A DNA stretch of 64,000 bases from Methylobacterium sp. B4. Its GTDB lineage: Bacteria; Pseudomonadota; Alphaproteobacteria; Rhizobiales; Beijerinckiaceae. The stretch lies in assembly GCF_003201865.1 (NCBI RefSeq), contig NZ_QJJJ01000010.1, positions 1 to 64,000 of the forward strand. The letters run 5' to 3'. A program made the position numbers and the translations under genes. How positions within the stretch are numbered: position 1 is the stretch's first letter; each line of letters begins with the position of its first letter. Below, one piece after another: positions 1 through 8,471 of this stretch. Under the pieces are notes generated by a model. The model searched no databases. It saw only the letters and a list, made by a program, of their open reading frames with translations, and had not been told where the DNA came from.

Positions 1-2
1 TG

Positions 3-95
3 ACACCCACCGAGTTCATCCTGAATGCCTGGACGAAAGAGCCCAATCGCTTCAGGATCAACCCGTCACACCTCATCCCGGGACCATACACCTAG
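3..95 (+). CDS. 3' end of an open frame entering from the left edge, possibly a transposase tail
   Basis: An open frame runs from the window edge to a TAG at 93-95. Its last residues read ...NPSHLIPGPYT. The ending 'NP.H...G..T' resembles what I remember of IS481-type transposase C-termini, but only about 30 residues are visible and nothing else of a transposase or inverted repeat is in view. It could equally be a chance frame. The sequence to the left of the window would decide. Confidence 0.25.
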   Translation, partial: TPTEFILNAWTKEPNRFRINPSHLIPGPYT

Positions 96-325
96 CGCGC
101 CCCGGCAATGCGGCGGACGGGCCCCCTGCGGGGAACGAATGGCGCCGCTGCCATCGTACCGCCACGGCCCTTCCGCGGTTCCGTCACGGAAAGGGTCAAA
201 TGCCGCAAAGAATTCGTCAACCAAGAACCACTATTTCGCATCAAGTTTTACGGAACTCGGATCGGGGCCGGGTCTTGTTCGACAAGCTCGGCCGCAGCGT
301 CGCCGGCCGGCCTCCAACATCGGGA

Positions 326-565
326 ATGCGTTTCGTGAGCTTCACCGTCAGCGCCGACACCGCCTCGCGCGTCTATTCCTGGCAGCACGGCTCGTTGCTG
401 AGCGCCCTGGAGCAGGGCCTGTCGCTGACCACCTCCGGCATGAGCGACGTCCGCATCGTGGACTCGGAAGGCCGCAGTCACAGCCCCGCCGCGCTCTACC
501 AGCGCCTGTTCGGCGGCGCGCAGCCGGCGGAAGCCGCCGAGCAGCCCCGCGCCCGCGCCGCCTGA
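326..565 (+). CDS. small hypothetical protein, 79 aa
   Basis: I do not recognise a named family. The start MRFVSFTVSAD is chosen because the frame before it has no protein-like composition; the ribosome site is weak. The body contains SDVRIVDSEGRSHSPAALYQ and ends in an Ala/Glu/Pro-rich tail. The core 'RIVD..G........L...L' is shared with the 85-aa protein at 38,278-38,535 in the integrated element, so the two look like members of one small-protein family. No signal peptide or membrane segment is seen. A strong hairpin follows directly. Confidence 0.5.
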   Translation: MRFVSFTVSADTASRVYSWQHGSLLSALEQGLSLTTSGMSDVRIVDSEGRSHSPAALYQRLFGGAQPAEAAEQPRARAA

Positions 566-571
566 TCGGTC

Positions 572-612
572 CAGCACATCGTCCCGGATGCTGGATCCGG
601 GACGATGTGCTG
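572..612. terminator. perfect 18-bp inverted repeat between convergent genes
   Basis: Arms 572-589 and 595-612 are exact reverse complements (CAGCACATCGTCCCGGAT and its complement) around a 5-nt loop. It sits between the 3' ends of a rightward and a leftward gene, which suits a bidirectional terminator. The T tract is poor (only 'ttggtttt' downstream), so it may instead be a dispersed palindromic repeat. Confidence 0.5.
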
Positions 613-672
613 AGCTCTTGGTTTTGCATCAATTTTTTCCGAAAGCCGCGACCCACCTTTCGGGATGATGCT

Positions 673-1272
673 CTACCCCCGGATCGCCGCCGCGTCCGGT
701 GCGACCACCGCGAACAGGTCGCCCAGTGCGGCGAGGCTCGCGGCCTGGAGCGCGGCGGCCGGCACGGTCGCGCCGTCCGGCCCCGGCAGGGCGCGCGTGG
801 CGGTGGCCGCGGCCACCACGGTCGGGCGGAATCCGAGGTTGAAGGCGCTTCGGGCCGTCGAATTCACGCACATGTGGGTCATGAAGCCCGCCAGGATCAC
901 GTCCTTGACGCCGGCCGCCTCCAGCTGCGCCTGAAGGTCGGTGCCGACGAAGGAACTCGGATAGGCCTTGGTGATGACGGCCTCGCCCTCGCGGGGGGCG
1001 ACCTCGTCGCTGATCTGGCCGATGGCGGCGGTGAGGTCGTAGGGCGAGCCCGGCCCAGCATCGTGGCGTACGTGGAAGACCGGGATGCCCGCCGCCCGCG
1101 CCCGCTCCAGCAGCACCTGCGCCTCGCGAAGCGCCGGCTCGACGCCGTCCAGGCGCATCACGCCTTCGCGGTAGGTGTTCTGAAGATCGATCATCACCAG
1201 TGCCGAACCGGCGAGGGCGGCGGGCTCCGGCGGCAGCCCGGAGAGGCTGCGGAGGGTCTTGAGATCGGTCAT
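673..1272 (-). CDS. isochorismatase-family (cysteine) hydrolase
   Basis: This 199-aa cytoplasmic protein has the isochorismatase/nicotinamidase fold. The family triad is visible as Asp29 in VMIDLQNTY, Lys102 in ITKAYPSSF and Cys135 in MTHMCVNSTARSAF. Members hydrolyse amides or vinyl ethers such as nicotinamide, isochorismate, ureidoacrylate or N-carbamoylsarcosine. The substrate cannot be told from sequence and no pathway genes adjoin it. The ATG at 1272 is preceded by GAGAAGG at good spacing, which favours it over longer versions. The gene is transcribed alone, 285 bp downstream of the RND operon on the same strand. Confidence 0.85.
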   Translation of the reverse strand: MTDLKTLRSLSGLPPEPAALAGSALVMIDLQNTYREGVMRLDGVEPALREAQVLLERARAAGIPVFHVRHDAGPGSPYDLTAAIGQISDEVAPREGEAVITKAYPSSFVGTDLQAQLEAAGVKDVILAGFMTHMCVNSTARSAFNLGFRPTVVAAATATRALPGPDGATVPAAALQAASLAALGDLFAVVAPDAAAIRG

Positions 1273-1557
1273 GGGCGTCGCCTTCTCGGCAGGATGCGTT
1301 GTCCGGGCGGGATGTGAGCCGAGCGGGGCCGCCCGCGCAACCCGCCGATTGGGCCAACGGGCGGCATGTGGCCGCCCATACGGGCTCCGATCGATCGCCC
1401 CGGCTCCGCCATCGTCGCGAGCGCCGGCAAAGCGATCCGGCGGCGCGACGTGTCCGGACAGGGCGGCGCACTGGATCGCTTCGGCTCCGCCTCGCAAGGA
1501 CGGAATCATCCCTCGGCGTCTTCGCCACGCACCTCAGGATGAGGGCGCAGCTTTCTT
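1273..1557. other. intergenic stretch with repeat-like remnants
   Basis: No gene is supported here. The stretch carries phrases such as GGATCGCTTCGGCTCCGCCTCGC and CCTCAGGATGAGGG that resemble common Rhizobiales intergenic repeats. It separates the efflux adaptor stop from the isochorismatase start. Confidence 0.3.
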
Positions 1558-2835
1558 CTACCGCTGCGCGGCTTGCACCGGCTTCGGCGCCTGGGGGGCG
1601 ATGCGTCCGCCCTCCTTGAGATCGGCGGGTGGGCTGAGCACGAGGCGCTCGCCGCCCGAGAGGCCCTTGTCGACCTCGACCACCGTGCCCTTGTCGCGGG
1701 CGACGTGGACCTCGGCCCAGGTCACGCGGTCGTCCTCGCGGGCCACCGCGACGCGGGTGCCGGACTGGTTGAACACCAGGGCCTCGGCCGGCACCGCCAC
1801 CGTGGTGCCGCCGGTGCGCGGGATCGCCAGCGTCACGTAGACGTAGAGGCCCGGCCGCAGGGTGCGGTCGGGGTTGGGCACGTCGACCTGCGTCGTCAGC
1901 GTGCGCGAGGAGGCGAGCAGGGCCACCGAGCTGCGCTCGACCTCGCCGGAGAAGCTGCGGTCGGGCATCTGCGGCACCTTGATCGTGGCGGCGATGCCGG
2001 GCCGCACGCCCACCGCCGCGTTCTGCGGCACGTTGACCGAGATGCGCAGCACGTCGTCCCGGTCCATCGACAGGAGCGGCGTGCCCGAGCCCGCATCCGC
2101 CTGGACGAGGTCGCCGACATCGACGTTGCGGGTGGTCACCACCCCGTCGAAGGGCGCGGTGACGATCTCGAAGCCGGTGAGCGCCTTGAGCCGGCCCACG
2201 GTCGCCTGCTGCGCCTTGATGTTGGCCTGCGCCACCTTCACATCGGCCTCGGCCGAGGCGAGGTTGGCCGACTGGGAGAGCACGCCGGCCTGGGTGTTGT
2301 CGGCGGTCTGCTTCGAGGCCCAGCCCTGGCCGGCCAGCGTCGAGGTGCGCGAATTGGTGACCTGGGCGAGGTTCACGTTGGCCCGGGCCTGATCGACCAT
2401 GGCATTCGCCCGCAAGAGCTGCGCCTCGAGCTGCCCGAGTTGCGCCTCCGCTTGCGCCAGCTGCTGGTCGAGATCGGGGGCGGCGATGCGCAGGAGCACG
2501 TCGCCCTTCTTCACCCGCGAGCCGAGATCGACGTGCCGCTCGGCGATGTAGCCGGTGGCGCGGGCGTAGATCCGCGCGGTGGCGAAGGGCTCGGTCTGGC
2601 CCGGCAGGGTCAGTTCCACCGGCCCGTCGAGGCGCTTGGCCTCCTCGGTGCGGACCTTGGGCACGAACTCCATCTGCTTGGCGCGCGTCGCCTCGGCCCG
2701 GGCCGAGCGCTGCCAGTGGCCGTAGCCGCCATAGGCCAGGAGGCCGAGCGCGATCAGCCCGGCCAGCACGAAGCCGCCCTTGCCCGGCGGCGGCGGGACT
2801 TTTTTGTCGTCCCCTGTCCGGTCGGGCTGGCTCAC
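1558..2835 (-). CDS. RND efflux periplasmic adaptor (HlyD/AcrA family)
   Basis: This 425-aa membrane-fusion protein links an inner-membrane RND pump to an outer-membrane channel. A short basic N-terminus leads into one membrane anchor (about residues 20-38, FVLAGLIALGLLAYGGY). A split biotinyl/lipoyl-like barrel, a long Ala/Gln-rich coiled-coil hairpin (about 110-200) and beta-barrel domains follow. The start is GTG at 2835 with AGAAGGA seven bases upstream. It lies 31 bp after the pump gene in the same operon, so the two are almost certainly cotranscribed. No outer-membrane factor gene is adjacent, so a shared TolC-type channel is assumed. Confidence 0.92.
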   Translation of the reverse strand: MSQPDRTGDDKKVPPPPGKGGFVLAGLIALGLLAYGGYGHWQRSARAEATRAKQMEFVPKVRTEEAKRLDGPVELTLPGQTEPFATARIYARATGYIAERHVDLGSRVKKGDVLLRIAAPDLDQQLAQAEAQLGQLEAQLLRANAMVDQARANVNLAQVTNSRTSTLAGQGWASKQTADNTQAGVLSQSANLASAEADVKVAQANIKAQQATVGRLKALTGFEIVTAPFDGVVTTRNVDVGDLVQADAGSGTPLLSMDRDDVLRISVNVPQNAAVGVRPGIAATIKVPQMPDRSFSGEVERSSVALLASSRTLTTQVDVPNPDRTLRPGLYVYVTLAIPRTGGTTVAVPAEALVFNQSGTRVAVAREDDRVTWAEVHVARDKGTVVEVDKGLSGGERLVLSPPADLKEGGRIAPQAPKPVQAAQR

Positions 2836-2866
2836 GGAACGATCCTTCTCTCGATACCCACGCGCA

Positions 2867-5800
2867 TCAGACGTAATCCTCGAGCGGCTTGGCCTCGCCC
2901 CGCCGCAGCAGGCTGTAGAGGAACGGCACGAACAGAAGCGTCGAGGGCGTGCCGAGCGCGATGCCGCCCATCACGGCGCGGGCGAGCGCCGCGTTCTGCT
3001 CGCCGCCCTCGCCGGTGCCGAGCGCCATGGGCACGAGGCCCAGGAACATCGCGCTCGCGGTCATCAGCACCGGCCTCAGTCGCGTCTCGCCCGCGACGAT
3101 GGCCGCCTCGTGGGCCGAACAGCCCGTCGCTTCCCGGTGTTCCTTGGCGAAGGTGACGAGCAGGATCGAGTTGGCCGACGCGATGCCTACCGACATGATC
3201 GCCCCGAACAGCGAGGGGATCGAGAAGGTGGTGCCGGTGATGAACAGGCTCGCCACGATGCCGCAGAAGGCGATCGGCAGGGCGGCCAGCACCACGAAGG
3301 GATCGCCCCAGCTCTGATAGTTCACCGCCATCAGGAGGTAGACGGCGATGACCGCGATGCCGAGGCCGATGCCGAGCCGGAAGAAGGCGGCGCGCATGTT
3401 CTCGATCTGCCCGCGCACGGAGATCTTGTCGGGCGCCGGCAGGGTCTTCTGCTCCTCGGCCACGATCCGGTCGATGTCGCGGGCGACCGCGCCGAGGTCG
3501 CGGTCCTGCACCGCGGCGTAGACGTTGAAGGTCGGCTGCGTGTTGACGTGGTTGATCACCGTCTGCGTCGGCTGGCGGGTGATCGTCGCGATGCTGGAGA
3601 GCAGCGTCAGCGCGCCCGGCCCGTTGCCGGCATTGGCGCGGGCGAAGAGCGGGGTGTTCTGCAGGGCCGTCAGCGAGTCGTTGCGGTATTCCGGCGTCTG
3701 GACCCAGAGCTGGTAGGGGATGCCGGTCTTCGGATCGGTCCAGAAGTTCGGATTCACCTGGAAGGAGCCCGAGAGCGAGACGTTGAGGCTCTGGGCCACC
3801 TGCTGCTGCGTCAGGCCGAGTTCCGCGGCGAGCCGCCGGTCCACGTCCACGAAGAATTGCGGCGTGTCGACGATCTGGTGCAGGTGCACGTCGACGAGGC
3901 CGGGCGTCTCCTTCAGCCGCGCCTCGATGCGCCGGGCGGCCTCCAAGTCCTTGACCGTGTTGCGCCCCGAGACCTGCACGTCGATCTGCGCGATCACCCC
4001 GAAGTTGAGGATCTGCGTGATGATGTCGGAGGGCTGGAAGTAGACGATCATGTCGGGGAAGCGCTCGCGCAGGGTCTCGCGCAGGCGCCGCTGGTACTCG
4101 GCGATGGAGCCGTGCTCGTCCTTCAGGTCGATGAGCATCTGCCCGTCGTTGTAGGAGACGAACGACCCGTCGGAGAAGGCGAAGTTGTAATTGTTGGAGG
4201 GGATGCCGATGTTGTCGAGGATCTGGTCGATCTCGCCCTCGGGGATCACCTCGCGCACCACCTTCTGGACCTCGGCGAAGGTCTGCTCGGCGGTCTCGAT
4301 GCGCATGCCCGGCCGGGTGCGCAGGTGGAGCGTCATCTGGCTCGATTCGACCTGCGGGAAGTAGTCCTGGCCCGTGAAGACGAAGAGCCCGCCGGTGCCG
4401 GCAAACAGCAGGACGACGCTCGTCACCGTCGCGACGGGGTGGCGCAGGACGGCGTGCAGCAGCCCGACATAGCCACGGTGGAAGCGGTCGAAGCGCGCCT
4501 CGAAGCCCCGGCGGAAGGCGCCGGCCAAGCGGAAGACGGGGGAGAGCAGCCAAGCCAGCGCCCGCTCGATCCGGCCGCGGCGCGGGGCTTCTGCCTCACC
4601 GCCGTGGTGCTGGAGGTATTCGCGCGCCACCAGCACGTCGATCATCACCGGCACCAGGGTGCGGGTGAGGAGATACGAGGTCAGCATCGCGAACACGACC
4701 GCGAGCGCCTGCGGCGTGAACAGGTACTTCGGGGTGTCGGTGAGCGCGAAGACCGAGACGAAGGCGGCGCAGATCGAGAGCGTCGAGATCAGGGCCGGCT
4801 TGGCGATGCCCGCCGCGCCCTCGACCACGGCGTTGCGGAACGGCTTGCCCTCCTCGAACAGGCGGTAGGTGTTCTCGATCGCCACCGTCACGTCGTCGAC
4901 GAGGATGCCGACGGCCAGCGCCAATCCGCCCAGCGTCATCACGTTGATGGTGTGGCCGAGTGCCGCCAGCAGCGCCAGGGAGGTCATCAGGCAGAGCGGG
5001 ATCGAGACGAGCACGATCAGGGTGGAGCGCCAGGAGCCGAGGAAGAGCAGGATGGTCAGGCCCGTCAGCGCGGCGGCGATCACCGCCTCGTGCCACACGC
5101 CCTCGATGGCGTTCGAGACGAAGACCGACTGGTCGAAGAGCGGCTTGAGCTCCAGCCCCTCGGGCGCCGCCGCGCGGATGTCGGGAAGCGCCGCCTTGAC
5201 GTTGTTGACGACGTCCAGCGTCGAGGCGGTGCCGTTCTTCAGAACCCGCATCAGCACCGAGGAGGCGCCGTCGGCCCGCACCACGTTGACCTGCGGCGGG
5301 CCGCCGTCGCGGACATAGGCCACGTCGCGCACCAGCACCGGCTGGCCGTTGACCACCCTGATCGGGATCTCGTTCAGGGCCGCGATCGCATCCGGCGTCG
5401 CGTTCATCTGCACCGGGTATTGCTGCTCGCCAATCTTGGCGAGGCCCGAGGGGATCGTCAGGTTCTGCGAGGTGACCGCGTTGGTGACCTCCAGCGGCGT
5501 GATCCCGAGGGCCCGGAGCGCGTGCAGGTCGAGATCGACCATGACCTGGCGCGGGGCGCCGCCGAAGGGGGAGGGCAGGGTCGAGCCCGGCACCTGGGTC
5601 AGGCGCTGGCGGATGCGGTACTGGGCGTAATCGTAGACCTTGTTGAGGCTGTCCTTGGTGGAGGTCAGCGCGAGCTGGATCACCGGCACCGAGGAGGCGG
5701 AGAAGCGCACGATCACGGGCGGCTGCACGCCCGGCGGCATCAGCGCGCGGATCGAGTTCGTGGAGGACACGACCTGGGCGATGGCCAGATCGATGCTGAC

Positions 5801-6097
5801 GCTCTGGTCGAAATAGATCTTCATCACCGACGTGCCCTGCAGGCTCGTCGATTCCATCCGCGCGATGTTGTTGACGTTGTTGGAAATTCCGAATTCGGAA
5901 TAGGTCGTGATCCGCTTCTCCATCTCCGGCGCGGACAGGCCCGTATAGGTCCAGACCACCACGACGACGGGGATGTCGACCGCCGGCAGCACGTCCTTGG
6001 GCGTCACGACGATCGCGCTGACACCGCCGAGCATCATCAGCACGGCGAGCACGTAGGTCGTGATGCGGAACTTGAGGGCGTACTGGACGAGTCCCAT
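2867..6097 (-). CDS. RND multidrug/metabolite efflux permease
   Basis: This 1076-aa AcrB-type proton-driven pump sits in the inner membrane. The start MGLVQYALKFRIT is the usual RND N-terminus leading into TM1; the open frame upstream is unrelated. Two repeated halves are clear, each with one TM helix, a periplasmic pore/docking domain and a bundle of further helices. The proton-relay aspartate pair is visible in LVDDVTVAIEN of TM4. The C-terminal partner region reads ASANSILLVTFAKEHREA. The pump is the promoter-proximal gene and the adaptor follows. The substrate is not predictable and no regulator adjoins it. Confidence 0.93.
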   Translation of the reverse strand: MGLVQYALKFRITTYVLAVLMMLGGVSAIVVTPKDVLPAVDIPVVVVVWTYTGLSAPEMEKRITTYSEFGISNNVNNIARMESTSLQGTSVMKIYFDQSVSIDLAIAQVVSSTNSIRALMPPGVQPPVIVRFSASSVPVIQLALTSTKDSLNKVYDYAQYRIRQRLTQVPGSTLPSPFGGAPRQVMVDLDLHALRALGITPLEVTNAVTSQNLTIPSGLAKIGEQQYPVQMNATPDAIAALNEIPIRVVNGQPVLVRDVAYVRDGGPPQVNVVRADGASSVLMRVLKNGTASTLDVVNNVKAALPDIRAAAPEGLELKPLFDQSVFVSNAIEGVWHEAVIAAALTGLTILLFLGSWRSTLIVLVSIPLCLMTSLALLAALGHTINVMTLGGLALAVGILVDDVTVAIENTYRLFEEGKPFRNAVVEGAAGIAKPALISTLSICAAFVSVFALTDTPKYLFTPQALAVVFAMLTSYLLTRTLVPVMIDVLVAREYLQHHGGEAEAPRRGRIERALAWLLSPVFRLAGAFRRGFEARFDRFHRGYVGLLHAVLRHPVATVTSVVLLFAGTGGLFVFTGQDYFPQVESSQMTLHLRTRPGMRIETAEQTFAEVQKVVREVIPEGEIDQILDNIGIPSNNYNFAFSDGSFVSYNDGQMLIDLKDEHGSIAEYQRRLRETLRERFPDMIVYFQPSDIITQILNFGVIAQIDVQVSGRNTVKDLEAARRIEARLKETPGLVDVHLHQIVDTPQFFVDVDRRLAAELGLTQQQVAQSLNVSLSGSFQVNPNFWTDPKTGIPYQLWVQTPEYRNDSLTALQNTPLFARANAGNGPGALTLLSSIATITRQPTQTVINHVNTQPTFNVYAAVQDRDLGAVARDIDRIVAEEQKTLPAPDKISVRGQIENMRAAFFRLGIGLGIAVIAVYLLMAVNYQSWGDPFVVLAALPIAFCGIVASLFITGTTFSIPSLFGAIMSVGIASANSILLVTFAKEHREATGCSAHEAAIVAGETRLRPVLMTASAMFLGLVPMALGTGEGGEQNAALARAVMGGIALGTPSTLLFVPFLYSLLRRGEAKPLEDYV

Positions 6098-6396
6098 GGG
6101 TCTCCGGTCGATGTCCGGTAAGAGGGCCTCACGAAACTCCCGGTCGCCAGCGGCCCCGACCCTGGCTATGCCAGTGCGGCGCGCGTTCCGTGGGAAACAC
6201 GCGCCTGCCGGAGCCGCGGAACGGGCTGTGGCCCTGCGGATACCGCACGGCACTGTTTCTGTTCTATGTCCGATTGCCGAGAGAAAGACACGCGTGATGC
6301 GATGCCGCATCACCGCCTGTCCCCGGCGGTCGAGGCATGTCGCAGCGGTCGGCGGATACGAGACTAGACTGAAAATAACCTTTGAAACAATGCGCC
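6098..6396. other. intergenic region upstream of the RND operon
   Basis: No gene is supported in these 299 bases. The part near 6,340-6,400 is AT-richer than its surroundings and probably holds the promoter of the leftward efflux operon. I could not pick a convincing -35/-10 pair. Confidence 0.3.
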
Positions 6397-7749
6397 TCAG
6401 ATCGCCCGCGTTGACATCGGTGCCGAACTGTCGTCCGCGGTCATCGCCGCCTGCCTCCGCACTTGCGCCCGGCCGAGCCAGAGCGCGTTGAGGAGCCACG
6501 CCGCCGAGAGCGGCACCGCCACCACGGCCGCGGCATGGCCGCCGAAGCCGAGCGCGGCGAGCCCGGTATAGGACCACGCCCCGACCTGATCGCCGAGGCG
6601 GTAGACCACCGTGTCGATGAAGCTTTTGGCCTTGTAGCGGTCCTCGCGCGGCACCACCGTGAACAGCACCTCGCGCACCGGCCGGGCGATGGCGAAGTTG
6701 CCGGCGCGGCGCAGCACGTAGATCAGCACCACCGAGGCGACCGTCGGCGAGAGCGCCAGCGCGGCAAACCCGATGATGCTCGCCGCCGGCAGCAGCGCCA
6801 GCGTGACGCCGACCCCGAGCCACTTCGTGATGCGGCCGGTGAGGAAGAGCTGCACGCCGAGGGTCAGGGTGTTCACCGCAAGATCGACGTTGGCGAAGAA
6901 GGCGGTCTGGGCGCCCCGGCTGGAAAAGTTGTTCTTGGCCACCGCCGCCTGCTCGAAATACAGGAAGGTCGCGGTGACCGAGAACAGCGCCAGAAACAGC
7001 GCGATGTTGAGGAGGTAGGGCGAGGCGAATGTGCGCCGGATGCCGGCGAGCACGTCGCCGCCGATGACGTCGCCCGCCCGCGAATCCTGCGGCACCTCGT
7101 GGAGGCGCCCGATCAGGCGGGCGAGGCCGCGCATGGCGAAGACCGCCGCCTCCAGCAGCACGGCGGCGGCGATGAGCAGCGCCCAGGTCGGCACGTCGCG
7201 CGCCAGCGTCGCCGTCACCGCCGAGCCGCAGATGGCGCCCAGCGTCGCGCCCGCGGCAATGAAGCCGAACAGGCGTTTGCCCTGCTCGGTCGAGAACACG
7301 TCCACCACCGTGGCCCAGAAGATCGAGACCACGAACAGGTTGAAGATCGAGAGCCAGACGAAGAAGGTGCGGCCGACCCAGACCGCCGTCTCGCCCTCGG
7401 CGAAGGCGATGAGGCCTGCGAAAATCAGGATGTTGAGGATGAAGAAGCGGTAGGTGAGGGGCACGAAGCGCGCCCGCGGCAGCCGCTTGACCAGCCAGGC
7501 GAAGGGCAGGTTGAGCGCCAGCATGCCGACCAGGGTCGCCAGGAACAGCCAGGGCAGGTTCTCGAGGCCGCCGGCCACGCCCATCTGGTCGCGGATCGGG
7601 CGCAGCACGTAGTAGCTGGCGAGCAGCGCGAAGATGTAGGCCCAGGACCAGGCGAGCGCCGGCCCCTCGCCCGGCCGCACATCGACGAGGCGGGCGAGCC
7701 GGGAGGCCGGGCGCGGTTGGGGGGGCGAGGCCGGCGCCTCTGCGCTCAA
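6397..7749 (-). CDS. ATP/ADP-translocase-like (TLC/MFS) membrane transporter
   Basis: This 450-aa polytopic inner-membrane protein has about 12 hydrophobic segments. It resembles the nucleotide-transporter-like branch of the major facilitator superfamily (e.g. ASYYVLRPIRDQMG near the N-terminus, then FNLFVVSIFWATVVDVFSTEQGKRLFG). In free-living bacteria the substrate of this branch is unknown, so nucleotide exchange should not be assumed. The chosen start is a TTG at 7749 whose TTGA overlaps the upstream stop, with GGTGAAG before it; no ATG fits as well. It is the last gene of a three-gene operon with two exported oxidoreductase-like proteins. Confidence 0.75.
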   Translation of the reverse strand: MSAEAPASPPQPRPASRLARLVDVRPGEGPALAWSWAYIFALLASYYVLRPIRDQMGVAGGLENLPWLFLATLVGMLALNLPFAWLVKRLPRARFVPLTYRFFILNILIFAGLIAFAEGETAVWVGRTFFVWLSIFNLFVVSIFWATVVDVFSTEQGKRLFGFIAAGATLGAICGSAVTATLARDVPTWALLIAAAVLLEAAVFAMRGLARLIGRLHEVPQDSRAGDVIGGDVLAGIRRTFASPYLLNIALFLALFSVTATFLYFEQAAVAKNNFSSRGAQTAFFANVDLAVNTLTLGVQLFLTGRITKWLGVGVTLALLPAASIIGFAALALSPTVASVVLIYVLRRAGNFAIARPVREVLFTVVPREDRYKAKSFIDTVVYRLGDQVGAWSYTGLAALGFGGHAAAVVAVPLSAAWLLNALWLGRAQVRRQAAMTADDSSAPMSTRAI

Positions 7750-8471
7750 GGCTTCACCCCGAGCTTGGCCTTCAACTCGGGCGCGGACAGTTCGTGCCCG
7801 AAGCCGGGCGAGCCCATGGCGAAGGTGTCGGCCGCCTTCAGTTCGCCGACCACCACGGGGTCGAAGCCGGCATCCGAGACCAGGGTGCGGGCGGTCTCCA
7901 GCGCCTTCGGGTCGTCGCCGGCGATCGGCACCGCCATGCGCGGCTCGGGCCGCCCGGCATTCTTCTGGAAGATCCTGTAGTTCGCCGCGTTGAAGGCCCG
8001 CACCACCCGGGCGCCGGCGAGATACTTGGCGGAGGTCGCGCCGATCCCGTCGCGCTCGACCTCGTCGGCAACCGCGCCGTCGCGGGCCTTCACCGCGTTG
8101 CCGGCATCGATCACCACCTTGCCCTTCAGCCCGGCGGCGTTCTCCTTGGCCAGCTCCGGATAGGCCTTGTAGGGCACCGCGAGCAGCACGGCGTTGCCGA
8201 AGGCGATCGCTTCGGCCGGCGTACCCGCCCGCGCCTTCGGACCGAATTCCTCCACGAGCGCCTTCAGCTGCTCGGGATGCCGCGAGGCGAAGAACACCTC
8301 GTAGCCGGCCTTGATCCAGAGCCGGCCGAGCGTACCGCCGATATTGCCCGCTCCCACGATCCCGATTTTTTTGGAGGTTTCGGATTGGGCGAGCGCGGGC
8401 ATCGCGAGGGTGCACAGGATGGCCGCAAGGGCGCCGCGCCGCGCGAACGTGACAAAGGAATCAGACCGCAT
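7746..8471 (-). CDS. exported NADPH-dependent F420-reductase-like protein
   Basis: This 241-aa protein has an N-terminal signal peptide (basic start, hydrophobic stretch, MPALAQS cleavage region, about 1-29). A Rossmann domain beginning IGIVGAGNIGGTLG follows, of the F420:NADPH oxidoreductase / pyrroline-carboxylate-reductase-like type. Such enzymes are normally cytoplasmic; a signal peptide on one is unusual because NADP(H) is not expected in the periplasm. The ATG overlaps the upstream aldo/keto reductase gene by 11 bp, and the TGA overlaps the next start. An adapted role such as binding another ligand is possible. The family call is firmer than any activity. Confidence 0.72.
   Translation of the reverse strand: MRSDSFVTFARRGALAAILCTLAMPALAQSETSKKIGIVGAGNIGGTLGRLWIKAGYEVFFASRHPEQLKALVEEFGPKARAGTPAEAIAFGNAVLLAVPYKAYPELAKENAAGLKGKVVIDAGNAVKARDGAVADEVERDGIGATSAKYLAGARVVRAFNAANYRIFQKNAGRPEPRMAVPIAGDDPKALETARTLVSDAGFDPVVVGELKAADTFAMGSPGFGHELSAPELKAKLGVKP

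Noticed and set aside
2780..6121. 1113-codon rightward open frame opposite the RND pump
   Set aside because: High GC makes long antisense frames common. It is Arg/His/Asp-rich with no motif, and the opposite strand encodes a complete RND pump.
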